A stretch of DNA of 64,000 nucleotides. It comes from F23-B02 sp963620985 (GTDB taxonomy: Bacteria > Bacillota > Clostridia > Oscillospirales > Oscillospiraceae). A model generated the notes under the pieces. It was not told the origin of the DNA and made no database searches. It was given only the letters and a program-made list of their open reading frames with translations. The translations under genes and the position numbers were made by a program. Positions 49,275 to 57,386 of this stretch are shown here, piece after piece (the first letter of the stretch is position 1; every line of letters starts with the position of its first letter). The stretch is from the NCBI GenBank assembly GCA_963620985.1, contig CAVFCI010000004.1, forward strand, positions 1-64,000, in the 5' to 3' direction.

Positions 49275-50207
49275 ATGAAGGGATATATCATAGACAAAAG
49301 CGGCGTGCAGACGGAGCTGCCCGAATTTCTGTCATGGGACGTGTGCCACGGCATGGGCGAGCCCTGCGACTGGTTCGAGGTGAGCTTCATCTACTACGCA
49401 AGCCAGCTTTCAAAGCTCCGCTCGGCGTGCAGGTTCAGGGCGCTGCACAATAACGCCGTCGTGTTCACCGGCGTTGTGGACGAGTACAGCATCAGCATCG
49501 ACGAGAAGGGCTCGGTCGTAACGCTGTCTGGTCGCTCGGACGCGGCAAGGCTTCTGGATAACGAGCTTCCGGCGCAGGAGTATGCGTCGCTGAGCAGCGC
49601 CGCCGCGGTGAGCGGCTTCGTCACGCCCTACGGCATAACGAGCGTCGTCTCGGGAGAGGCAAAAACGCTCGGCACCTTTTCCGTCCGCACCGGCGAGAGC
49701 GCGTGGAGCGCACTGAAACGCTTTTGCCGCTATGCATGGAGCACGACCCCGTTTTTTGCAAAGGACGGAACGCTCATACTCAACGAGCGCACCGGCAGCA
49801 CGATAACGGTCGATGCCTCAAAGGACGTATCGGGCATCATTCTGCGCGACGAGCGCTACGGCATAATTTCGGACATCACCGTCCGCAGCCGCGTCAGCGG
49901 CACGAGCAGCACCACGACAAACTCCGCCTTCGTCCTGCGCGGCGGCAAATGCCACAGGGAGCTGACCGTTCCGAAAACGACCGGCGCGGACGCGGCGAGA
50001 TACACAGCCGAATATCAGATAGCCGAGTCTCAGCGCGGCAGGCACTGCGTGAAGCTCACGCTCACCAAGCAGTTTGCCTGCTTTCCCGGCGACAGGGTGA
50101 GCCTCACGGCGGCAAAGCTCGGCGTGAGCGGCGTTTACACCGTCATTTCGTCCCACTGCTGGGCTGACTCCCTGAGCGCCGGAACGATAGTTACACTGGA
50201 GGTGTGA
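49275..50207 (+). CDS. Tail hub protein (XkdQ/gpD-like)
   Basis: A 310-residue protein with the layout of XkdQ/YqbQ-type hubs: an N-terminal beta domain (FEVSFIYYASQLSKL), a middle part (FSVRTGESAWSALKRFCRYAWSTTPFFA, about 135-162), then a C-terminal OB-like domain. Such proteins normally sit at the distal end of a tail module. Its presence without any tape-measure gene upstream is odd. Confidence 0.6.
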   Translation: MKGYIIDKSGVQTELPEFLSWDVCHGMGEPCDWFEVSFIYYASQLSKLRSACRFRALHNNAVVFTGVVDEYSISIDEKGSVVTLSGRSDAARLLDNELPAQEYASLSSAAAVSGFVTPYGITSVVSGEAKTLGTFSVRTGESAWSALKRFCRYAWSTTPFFAKDGTLILNERTGSTITVDASKDVSGIILRDERYGIISDITVRSRVSGTSSTTTNSAFVLRGGKCHRELTVPKTTGADAARYTAEYQIAESQRGRHCVKLTLTKQFACFPGDRVSLTAAKLGVSGVYTVISSHCWADSLSAGTIVTLEV

Positions 50208-50209
50208 GC

Positions 50210-50383
50210 ATGTGGTTATCCGAGATAAAGAGAAAGAGCGAGCAGTCGTCCACGCTTCCCGACATAAGCGTGAGCGCCGCCGGAGACATAAATCTTGAGA
50301 CCGCCGCTGCGCGTATCTGCATAAAAAACAGCGGCGAGATCGTCATAGAGGGAAGCGTCACGGTAAACGGCCAGGCGATATGA
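50210..50383 (+). CDS. Small protein closing the island (57 aa)
   Basis: ATG 50210, two bases after the hub gene, with GGAGGTG upstream. The product is 57 residues; the second half is repetitive beta-like (AAGDINLETAAARICIKNSG and EIVIEGSVTVNGQAI), reminiscent of a baseplate spike fragment. The last phage-like gene. Confidence 0.55.
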   Translation: MWLSEIKRKSEQSSTLPDISVSAAGDINLETAAARICIKNSGEIVIEGSVTVNGQAI

Positions 50384-50437
50384 GCGTGAAAAAAATCGGG
50401 CAAAAAGCAAACACGGTAAAAGAGGCGTGTCCGATAC

Positions 50438-50466
50438 TTGACAAAACACTCCTCTCTGTATATTAT
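50438..50466 (+). promoter_or_regulatory. Promoter of the tocopherol cyclase-like gene
   Basis: TTGACA (50438-50443), 17-bp spacer, TATTAT (50461-50466). Confidence 0.75.
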
Positions 50467-50511
50467 ATAACTAATGAATGATACGGAAAAATAATTTACA
50501 GGAGGAGAGCA

Positions 50512-51684
50512 ATGTTTTCAAAGAAGGACATTTCACGAAATGAGTGCATGCTCCGCGGGCCGCTGCGCAGGCAGGGCTACGACTGGTGGTGGCATTCGCT
50601 CACGGCGCGCCATGCGCAAACGGGCGAGGAAAAGCCGTTTTTCATCGAGTTTTTCCTCTGCAATCCCGACCTTGCCGAGGACAGGCCGACGCTCGGTCAG
50701 CTGCCGGGCAACAGGGCGGCGGGCAAAAAGCCCTCGTACCTCATGGTAAACGTCGGCACATGGGGCAGGGTACACAGACAGCTGCACCGCTTCTTCGCGT
50801 GGAAGGATATAAAGGTGCATTTTAACGCGCCCTATTCCGTCGAGGCTGCCGACTGCTTCGCCTGCGAGACCGAGCTGCGCGGAAGCGTGGATATAAGCGA
50901 GGCCGAGGCAAGGGAGCATCCCGAGTACATGTGCGACGCGGGCAGCATGAGCTGGAAGCTCACTGTCAGCAAGCAGATACCCTATAACGTCGGCTACGGC
51001 GCGAGCAGGTTCTTCCGGCTTATAAACGCCTTTGAGATGTACTGGCATGCCGAGGGCATCAAGACCTATTACGAGGGCGAGATAATCTTCAACGGCGAAA
51101 GGTACATCGTAACGCCCGAGACCTGCAACGGTTATGCCGACAAGAACTGGGGCTCGGATTTCACAACGCCGTGGGTCTGGCTCAGCTCATGGGATCTTAA
51201 GAGCAGGCTGAGCGGCAGAAAGCTTCAAAACAGCGTCTTTGAGATCGGCGGCGGCAGGCCGAAGGTCTTCGGCGTTGCACTTGACCGCAAGCTGCTGGGC
51301 GGCTTCTACTACGAGGGCAAGTGCTACGAGTTCAACTTCTCCAAGTTCTGGACGCTCTCGCGCACGGCCTTCGAGGCCGAGGAGACCGATGATGAGATAC
51401 TGTGGTATGTCCGGCAGGAGACCTTCAAGGCCATCATGGAAACGCGCATCCGCTGCTTCAAGGAGGATATGCTGCTGATAAACTACGAAGCGCCCAACGG
51501 CACGAAGCGGCATCAGCGCCTGTGGAACGGCGGCAACGGCACGGGCAGGATACAGCTGTATAAGAAATCGCTTTTCAGAAAGCCGAAGCTCATCGACGAC
51601 GTGGACGCCAGAAATATCGGCTGCGAATACGGCGAGTACGACACCACCGAGCCCTACACCAAGGGACGCAAAAAACGCAGATAG
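50512..51684 (+). CDS. Tocopherol cyclase-like protein
   Basis: A 390-residue protein resembling the tocopherol cyclase-like family found in many Firmicutes. It contains the conserved NGYADKNWGSDFTTPWVWL (about 208-226), like the DKNWG motif of plant tocopherol cyclase, plus beta-rich lipocalin-type regions. Tocopherol itself is not expected in an anaerobe, so the substrate is unknown. It has its own promoter, GGAGGAG ribosome site and a strong terminator. Confidence 0.6.
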   Translation: MFSKKDISRNECMLRGPLRRQGYDWWWHSLTARHAQTGEEKPFFIEFFLCNPDLAEDRPTLGQLPGNRAAGKKPSYLMVNVGTWGRVHRQLHRFFAWKDIKVHFNAPYSVEAADCFACETELRGSVDISEAEAREHPEYMCDAGSMSWKLTVSKQIPYNVGYGASRFFRLINAFEMYWHAEGIKTYYEGEIIFNGERYIVTPETCNGYADKNWGSDFTTPWVWLSSWDLKSRLSGRKLQNSVFEIGGGRPKVFGVALDRKLLGGFYYEGKCYEFNFSKFWTLSRTAFEAEETDDEILWYVRQETFKAIMETRIRCFKEDMLLINYEAPNGTKRHQRLWNGGNGTGRIQLYKKSLFRKPKLIDDVDARNIGCEYGEYDTTEPYTKGRKKRR

Positions 51685-51701
51685 CATAACAAATAATGTC
51701 A

Positions 51702-51733
51702 AAAAAGTCCTTGTCATACGACAAGGACTTTTT
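51702..51733. terminator. Bidirectional terminator
   Basis: A 14-bp perfect stem AAAAAGTCCTTGTC-atac-GACAAGGACTTTTT between convergent genes. Confidence 0.88.
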
Positions 51734-51747
51734 ACTGTCTTATTGCA

Positions 51748-52662
51748 TTAATTTTTCCACAGGGTGGGGGGATAGGTGCCGTTTTCGTGCAGGGCAGTGA
51801 GGGCGGCGACAGCGCCGGGCTTATCCTCCTTATACGTCAGGCCGAACCAGCGGTCGTTTGTGCCGAGGGCGGAGATGCTTATCCTGCCGCTGTCGGTGAG
51901 CTCGCCCATCATGGTCGGCAGCAGGCACTCGGCCTTGAGATCATCTGCCGGCAGAGCGGCGAGAAAGCCGGCAAAATACCTCTCCATCACGGGCAGTATA
52001 TCCTGATGATAGCCCCAGAGGTTCATGGAAACGAAGGTGTCCGGCGCGAGGACGGGGCCGTCCTCGGAGCATGAGGTGTCGCGTATCGTCCCGTCGGGCA
52101 TGAGCTTTATCTTGTACGTCTCCTTAACGCCGCGCAGCAGTCCTGCCTCGACATCGCACACGCCGCGGGTGACCGTGCCGAAGGGACTGACGGTGTTTTT
52201 GAGCCTGTAGGCGACCATGGCCGCGTCCTGCGCACCGTGCAGCTCCTCGAGCTTTTTCGACATGACGCGGAAGGCCTCCGCGCCGTAGTAATCGTCGGCG
52301 TTCATGACGGCAAAGGGCGTTTTGATGCAGTCCTTTGCGCAGATGACGGCGTGGACCGTGCCGAAGGGCTTCGTGCGGGCGGAAAACTCCGGCCTGCTCT
52401 CGGTGAAACGGTCCATGGTCTGGAAGGCATAGTCTATCCTTATGCCGCTGCTTTTTTCGATGCGGTCGCCGAAAAGCTCCTTCACGTCGCCGAGGATCTC
52501 GGGTTTTATTATGAGCACGATCCTATTGAATCCGGCGCACAGCGCATCGTAAATGGCGTATTCCATGAGTATCTCGCCGTCTGGGCCGAGACGCTCGATC
52601 TGCTTTACGCCGCCGTAGCGCGAGCCGAGACCGGCTGCCATGACAACAATGGTCTTGTCCAT
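51748..52662 (-). CDS. Sugar-phosphate nucleotidyltransferase-like protein
   Basis: A 304-residue GT-A fold NTP transferase. The nucleotide-binding N-terminus VVMAAGLGSRYGGVKQ and the metal aspartates in MNADDYYG (about 120) are visible. Such enzymes make NDP-sugars or related NDP compounds; the exact sugar is not inferable. GGAGAG lies upstream. It follows a lipase-like gene on the same strand. Confidence 0.8.
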   Translation of the reverse strand: MDKTIVVMAAGLGSRYGGVKQIERLGPDGEILMEYAIYDALCAGFNRIVLIIKPEILGDVKELFGDRIEKSSGIRIDYAFQTMDRFTESRPEFSARTKPFGTVHAVICAKDCIKTPFAVMNADDYYGAEAFRVMSKKLEELHGAQDAAMVAYRLKNTVSPFGTVTRGVCDVEAGLLRGVKETYKIKLMPDGTIRDTSCSEDGPVLAPDTFVSMNLWGYHQDILPVMERYFAGFLAALPADDLKAECLLPTMMGELTDSGRISISALGTNDRWFGLTYKEDKPGAVAALTALHENGTYPPTLWKN

Positions 52663-52676
52663 ATTTGCTCTCCTTT

Positions 52677-54137
52677 TTATTTAACAGATTCTCTGGTATA
52701 GCTTCCGAGTCTGAAAAGATCCTCCGCCGGAGCCGCTCTGAGCCATGCGAGGTAGGCCTCCGGCCAGTGCTGCTGGAGGATGAACGAGTCGCCGCCGTGC
52801 TGATACGCATCGACCATGAGTATGACGAGCTGCTCGTAGAAATAGTCCTGCCCGCCGCCGGTGACCTTGGTCGCGGTGAACTTTGCCGCATAGCGGAAGA
52901 GGATGCCGATGACCATGAAGATGAGCTCCGTCGCGGGCGACTTGTCGCCTGATTTGCGCTTTGAGATCATTATGCCGAGGCGCTGCACTTTTTCGAGCCC
53001 GCCGAGCTCGTGCCAGTTGTCGATAAGCGAGCACAGCTCGGAGGCCATATCCTCGTTGCCGTCGAGCAGGAAGTTTATAAACTTGCGCAGCTCGAACACG
53101 TCGCCGCTCATCTTGCTCTTCATGTACTCCATCGCAAGCTGCTGATAGCCGTCGTCGCGGTATTTCCGCGGCGTGTCGAGAAGATCGTCGGCGTAGTCGA
53201 AAAAGAGGTCAAGCGCGCGCTCCTGATCGTCGAGCGGGACATAGTCGGCCTCGATGCCGAGCTCGTCCATTATCATTTTGAACTGTCCCTGCATCTGGCC
53301 GAGCAGCCGCGTGTATTCGCCGAGGCCGCGCCGCGCCTTGCAGGGCACGATCATGTCCGTGCCGTAGCGCCCCATGTCCCAGTAGCGCAGCGGCATGCGC
53401 GGCACGACGTCCATTTCGGATATGATGTTGAATATGTTGTCGGTGAAGAGATTTGCCCTGTCGAACACCGTGACGGGGGTCGCAAAGCTGTAGGCAAAGA
53501 TATTGTCCTTGCCGATGCCGCTTTCAAAGGTCAGGCGTGCGGCGAGAAGATTCGTCACCGCTCCGCCGCGGCTGTAGCCGCAGACCCAGAGCCTGAGCCT
53601 GTTCTTTTCAAAGCCGCGCCGCTCGATGTAATCCGAGACCGCGTCATAGGCGATATCCGCCGCCGCCTTGAAGCCCGCCGCGTGGTCGGGGTATGCGTCC
53701 TCGACGGCGTGGGCGTTGCTGACCCACTCGCCGCCGTAGCTGTGGCTCCGGATAACGACGGGGATAAGGAAGCTGTCGTCCGGCAGCTTTTTGGCCGCGA
53801 TTATATAGCCGCAGGTATCGTCGCAGCTGAGCTTGTCGCCGAAGCGGAAGCTCTCGACCGTGCGGTCGTCGCAGCCGATATCGTGCAGGGCGCACCTCGT
53901 GTGCCTGTCGCCGTCGTCCTTATATGTGAACGCGCTCATCGTAAGCCCCAGCGACATTATCGCAAGCTCGTGGTTGTATGAGCAGGCCGAGCGCAGGAAG
54001 AACTCGTCGGAATATTTGAATTTGAGCTGCCCGATATCCTTCGGCTTTTCCTGCTTGGATATCATGACATCTATCGACACCTCGCCCGAGACCGGCGTGC
54101 CGTTCGTTCCGTCAAAATAAAATTTGAGATCAGTCAT
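52677..54137 (-). CDS. Lipase-like alpha/beta hydrolase
   Basis: A 486-residue cytoplasmic protein with a class-3-lipase-like core. The nucleophile elbow is VCGYSRGGAVTNLLAARL (about 190-207), with SFATPVTVFD after it and a candidate acid in SEMDVVPRMPLRYWD. The N-terminus has no signal peptide. The C-terminal half (about 290-486) is helical and of unknown role. No neighbour indicates the substrate. Confidence 0.68.
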   Translation of the reverse strand: MTDLKFYFDGTNGTPVSGEVSIDVMISKQEKPKDIGQLKFKYSDEFFLRSACSYNHELAIMSLGLTMSAFTYKDDGDRHTRCALHDIGCDDRTVESFRFGDKLSCDDTCGYIIAAKKLPDDSFLIPVVIRSHSYGGEWVSNAHAVEDAYPDHAAGFKAAADIAYDAVSDYIERRGFEKNRLRLWVCGYSRGGAVTNLLAARLTFESGIGKDNIFAYSFATPVTVFDRANLFTDNIFNIISEMDVVPRMPLRYWDMGRYGTDMIVPCKARRGLGEYTRLLGQMQGQFKMIMDELGIEADYVPLDDQERALDLFFDYADDLLDTPRKYRDDGYQQLAMEYMKSKMSGDVFELRKFINFLLDGNEDMASELCSLIDNWHELGGLEKVQRLGIMISKRKSGDKSPATELIFMVIGILFRYAAKFTATKVTGGGQDYFYEQLVILMVDAYQHGGDSFILQQHWPEAYLAWLRAAPAEDLFRLGSYTRESVK

Positions 54138-54223
54138 GAAAACCCTCCGTGGTATGCTTTTACTATTTTAGTATAATATTATTTTTCAATTAAAGCAAGA
54201 GCGGAAAATTAACACATTCGGTA

Positions 54224-54285
54224 TTGACACGGGCGCTTTGACAGAGTATATTAACTGTGCTAATGCAAACCACACAGTTAGCACG
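54224..54285 (+). promoter_or_regulatory. Promoter and leader with alternative hairpins
   Basis: TTGACA (54224-54229), 17-bp spacer, TATATT (54247-54252). The leader then has AACTGTGCTAA followed by CACAGTTAGCAC: AACTGTG can pair with CACAGTT, or GTGCTAA with TTAGCAC, but not both. Confidence 0.6.
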
Positions 54286-54334
54286 GAACTTTTTCCGATT
54301 CGGAACGTAATAATATCCGAAAGGAGATGCTTTT

Positions 54335-55480
54335 ATGAAAGAAAAGACAGCAAGGATCATGCATATGATCATGTATATTGTAACTCCGGTGATGCTCGCT
54401 GCGCTGCTGGCGCTCAATATCTTCACGATGGCAAGGGTCAAGGCGCTGGAGGACGCGGAAAACGGCGGCGGGACCGAGGACGTTGCGCAGGAAAACGACG
54501 TGACCATCGGCAGCGAATACGTCATAAGGGCGACGACGCAGATATCCGATGCCTATAAGTCGGGCGATGCGTCCAAGCTCTCCGACAAGGACAGGGAAAC
54601 GCTCGACATGGCAAAGAAGGTGCTCGATGGGATCATCACCGACGGCATGAGCGACTACGAAAAGGAGCTTGCCGTTTACAAGTGGATGTGCGAGAACATC
54701 AGCTTTGACGACGGCTCGCTGGTCGTTGTTCCCGACGAGGACGACGCGGTCGTCGATAATCCTCACGGCGTTCTGCAGAACGACAAGGCCGTCTGCGTCG
54801 GCTACGCCACGACCTTCAGGCTGTTCATGCAGATGCTGGACATAGAGTGCATGGTCGTGCACGACTCGTACCTGTCGCACTCGTGGGATCTTGTGAAGCT
54901 CGACGGCGAGTGGTACCACACCGATATCTACTCCGACGCGGACTCCAAGGGAAACTTCTCGCACTTTAACCTTGACGACAACGCGATGATGAGCATGCAG
55001 GATTGGAACACCGGCTTCTTCCCCGCAGCCGAGGGCTATAAGTATAACTACGCCTACATGAACAGGGTCGAGTGCAGTGATATCTACAGCGTTCCCGAGC
55101 GGGTACGCGCTGCCATCGACGAGGAAACCGGCATCGTGAGCCTTGATATGGGCACGGATATGAGCGATGATGCCGTCACTGTCATTGAGCTCATCATGGA
55201 GCAGATACAGAACGCTGTTGCTTCCGACAGCCGTATCATGAACCTGTACTGGAGCTGGATGGCCACCGAGGACGGGGACAACATCTTTACCGTGTACATA
55301 AGCTACTACAGCGATGACGATAACGGCGGCGAGGAGCCCGACAACGGCATTGACGATGAAACTCAGCAGAAGATAAACGAGGCTGTCAGCAAATACTTCG
55401 GCGATATCGCGGGCAGCGCTGACGGCATCACGAAGGACAGCACTGTCCTCGGCTGCGATGAAATGACGGTGATCAGCTGA
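54335..55480 (+). CDS. Membrane-anchored transglutaminase-like protein
   Basis: A 381-residue protein with an N-terminal membrane anchor (about 8-32) and a transglutaminase-core domain (about 90-240). The papain-like triad is visible: cysteine in DKAVCVGYATTF, histidine in SHSWDLVKLDGEW, aspartate in YHTDIYSD. The C-terminal part is acidic. Family members act as peptidases or crosslinkers outside the cell; this one is probably exported. First gene of a surface-related set reaching 59981. Confidence 0.8.
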   Translation: MKEKTARIMHMIMYIVTPVMLAALLALNIFTMARVKALEDAENGGGTEDVAQENDVTIGSEYVIRATTQISDAYKSGDASKLSDKDRETLDMAKKVLDGIITDGMSDYEKELAVYKWMCENISFDDGSLVVVPDEDDAVVDNPHGVLQNDKAVCVGYATTFRLFMQMLDIECMVVHDSYLSHSWDLVKLDGEWYHTDIYSDADSKGNFSHFNLDDNAMMSMQDWNTGFFPAAEGYKYNYAYMNRVECSDIYSVPERVRAAIDEETGIVSLDMGTDMSDDAVTVIELIMEQIQNAVASDSRIMNLYWSWMATEDGDNIFTVYISYYSDDDNGGEEPDNGIDDETQQKINEAVSKYFGDIAGSADGITKDSTVLGCDEMTVIS

Positions 55481-55959
55481 TGAAAAAAATAATCTGCCTT
55501 ATCTGCGCCGCGGCGCTGTGTCTTTCCCTGTGCGCCTGCGGCAAGCCGAGCGAAGCGATAGATATGCAGGCGCTCCAGAAGAGCATGCTTCAGGCCGACC
55601 AGAGCCTGCCCGAGATGAAAATTTCGGGAAGCTGGGACGAAAATGCCGAAAAAGCCTTTTCATATATATCGGATGTGGAGTATAATAAAGTTCGCGGCTT
55701 TTTCCTCGCCTATGCCGCCGACGGCATGGCATACGAGATCGCCGTCGTGCAGCTCAAGGAGCAGAACGACGTTGTGGAGATGGGCGTGAGCCTCAGCAAG
55801 CACGTCGATTCCCGCGTACAGATGTACAGGACCTACGAGCCCGATCAGGTCTCCCGCGCGCAGAACGCCGCGATCAAGACCGTCGGAGACTGCGTCCTGC
55901 TCATGATGTGCGACGGGCAGCAGAGCGTGGAAGCAGCCTTCAAAGACTTTACTAAGTAA
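55480..55959 (+). CDS. DUF4358 lipoprotein
   Basis: A 159-residue lipoprotein: signal peptide with lipobox LCAC, cysteine at about 19, followed by the DUF4358-type domain (VRGFFLAYAADGMAYEIAVVQLKE). The ATGA overlap with the transglutaminase gene indicates co-translation. It also sits directly before the MBOAT gene, as in many gut Clostridia. Confidence 0.8.
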   Translation: MKKIICLICAAALCLSLCACGKPSEAIDMQALQKSMLQADQSLPEMKISGSWDENAEKAFSYISDVEYNKVRGFFLAYAADGMAYEIAVVQLKEQNDVVEMGVSLSKHVDSRVQMYRTYEPDQVSRAQNAAIKTVGDCVLLMMCDGQQSVEAAFKDFTK

Positions 55960-55973
55960 ACGGAGAGACATAC

Positions 55974-57374
55974 ATGGTATTCAGCAGTACGATATTTTTA
56001 TGCGTTTATCTGCCCCTTGTGCTATTGGGGTACTACATCTGTCCCAAGAAGGGGCGAAACCTGTTTCTGCTGATAGTCAGCCTTGTGTTCTACGCATGGG
56101 GCGAGCCGAGGTACGTTTTCCTGATGATATTCTCCATCGTCATAAACTTCGCCTTCGGCCTGCTCATGGACAAGCACCGCAGCGATCCGAAGCGCCTGAA
56201 GCTCATGCTCGTGCTCTCGGTCGTCATTGATCTCGGGCTTCTGAGCGTATTCAAGTACACCGACTTCATCATCACGAACGTCAACGCGATATTCAGCACC
56301 GGCTTTGACCTTCTGAATATAGCCCTGCCCATCGGCATATCCTTCTATACCTTCCAGGCGATGAGCTACACCATCGACGTTTACCGCAACGATGTGAGAG
56401 TGCAGAGGAACATCATCGACTTCGGCATGTATATCACCATGTTCCCGCAGCTCATAGCCGGTCCTATCGTCCGCTATTCCGACGTTCAGGATCAGCTTGC
56501 CGAGCGCAGCGTCACGACCGACGATTTTTCCGCTGGCATAATGCGCTTTGTCGTCGGCCTCGGCAAAAAGGTGCTGCTGGCAAACCAGATGGGCGCGGTG
56601 TGGTCGGGCATATACGCCCTCGGCGGCGACGTTTCGGCGCTCATGGCATGGACGGGCGCGGCGGCGTACACCTTCCAGATATACTTCGACTTTTCCGGCT
56701 ATTCCGACATGGCCATCGGCCTCGGCAGGATGTTCGGCTTCAAGTTCCCCGAAAACTTCCGCTACCCCTATGAATCGGTCTCGATAACCGACTTCTGGCG
56801 GCGCTGGCACATGACCCTGAGCACATGGTTCAAGGAATACCTCTACATTCCCCTCGGCGGCAACCGGCACGGGCTTGCGCGGCAGGCGCTGAATCTGTTC
56901 ATCGTCTGGGCGCTTACCGGCTTCTGGCACGGCGCGGGCTGGAACTTCGTCATGTGGGGTCTGTATTACTTCCTGATCCTGTTTATCGAAAAGCTGTTCC
57001 TGCTCAAGATACTCGAAAAGCTGCCGAAGATACTGCGCCATGTGTACGCGCTGCTGCTCATCGTCATCGGCTGGGTCATCTTCGCAAGCGACGACGTGAG
57101 CGTGCTGCTGCCCTATCTCGGCTCGCTGTTCGGCGCAAACGGCGCTCTCGGCGGCATGGATGTCTACACGCTGGCGACCAGAGCCGTGCTCATAGTCATA
57201 TGCTGCATCGCCTCCACGGAGCTTCCCAAAAAGATCTTCCTGAGCTGCACCGGCGCAATGAACGAAAAAGCGGCCTTCGTCCTCAAGAGCGTTCTGACGC
57301 TGGCGCTGCTGGTGCTGAGCATGATCTTCCTCATCGGCGACAGCTACAATCCCTTCCTTTATTTCAGATTTTAA
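55974..57374 (+). CDS. MBOAT family O-acyltransferase (AlgI-like)
   Basis: A 466-residue polytopic membrane acyltransferase. The family histidine lies in LTGFWHGAGWNFVMWG (about 316-331), and the SFYTFQAMSYTIDVYR and IAGPIVRYSD blocks are also present. AlgI-type MBOATs move acyl groups across the membrane to O-acetylate polysaccharides. It works with the DHHW protein encoded next, as AlgI does with AlgJ/X. Confidence 0.9.
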   Translation: MVFSSTIFLCVYLPLVLLGYYICPKKGRNLFLLIVSLVFYAWGEPRYVFLMIFSIVINFAFGLLMDKHRSDPKRLKLMLVLSVVIDLGLLSVFKYTDFIITNVNAIFSTGFDLLNIALPIGISFYTFQAMSYTIDVYRNDVRVQRNIIDFGMYITMFPQLIAGPIVRYSDVQDQLAERSVTTDDFSAGIMRFVVGLGKKVLLANQMGAVWSGIYALGGDVSALMAWTGAAAYTFQIYFDFSGYSDMAIGLGRMFGFKFPENFRYPYESVSITDFWRRWHMTLSTWFKEYLYIPLGGNRHGLARQALNLFIVWALTGFWHGAGWNFVMWGLYYFLILFIEKLFLLKILEKLPKILRHVYALLLIVIGWVIFASDDVSVLLPYLGSLFGANGALGGMDVYTLATRAVLIVICCIASTELPKKIFLSCTGAMNEKAAFVLKSVLTLALLVLSMIFLIGDSYNPFLYFRF

Positions 57375-57386
57375 GAGGTGAGCGTG

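Larger units (their letters stand above)
41653..50383 (+). mobile_element. Compact phage head/tail-like island
   Basis: Fourteen same-strand genes, mostly overlapping or a few bases apart, in classical head-to-tail order: terminase, portal, protease, decoration, capsid, connectors, tail hub. There is no integrase, excisionase, repressor, replication gene, tape measure, holin or endolysin between its borders. No attachment-site repeats are evident. Codon and base use resemble the host. Borders are the 6S RNA/162-bp element on the left and a host-like promoter on the right. Confidence 0.7.
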
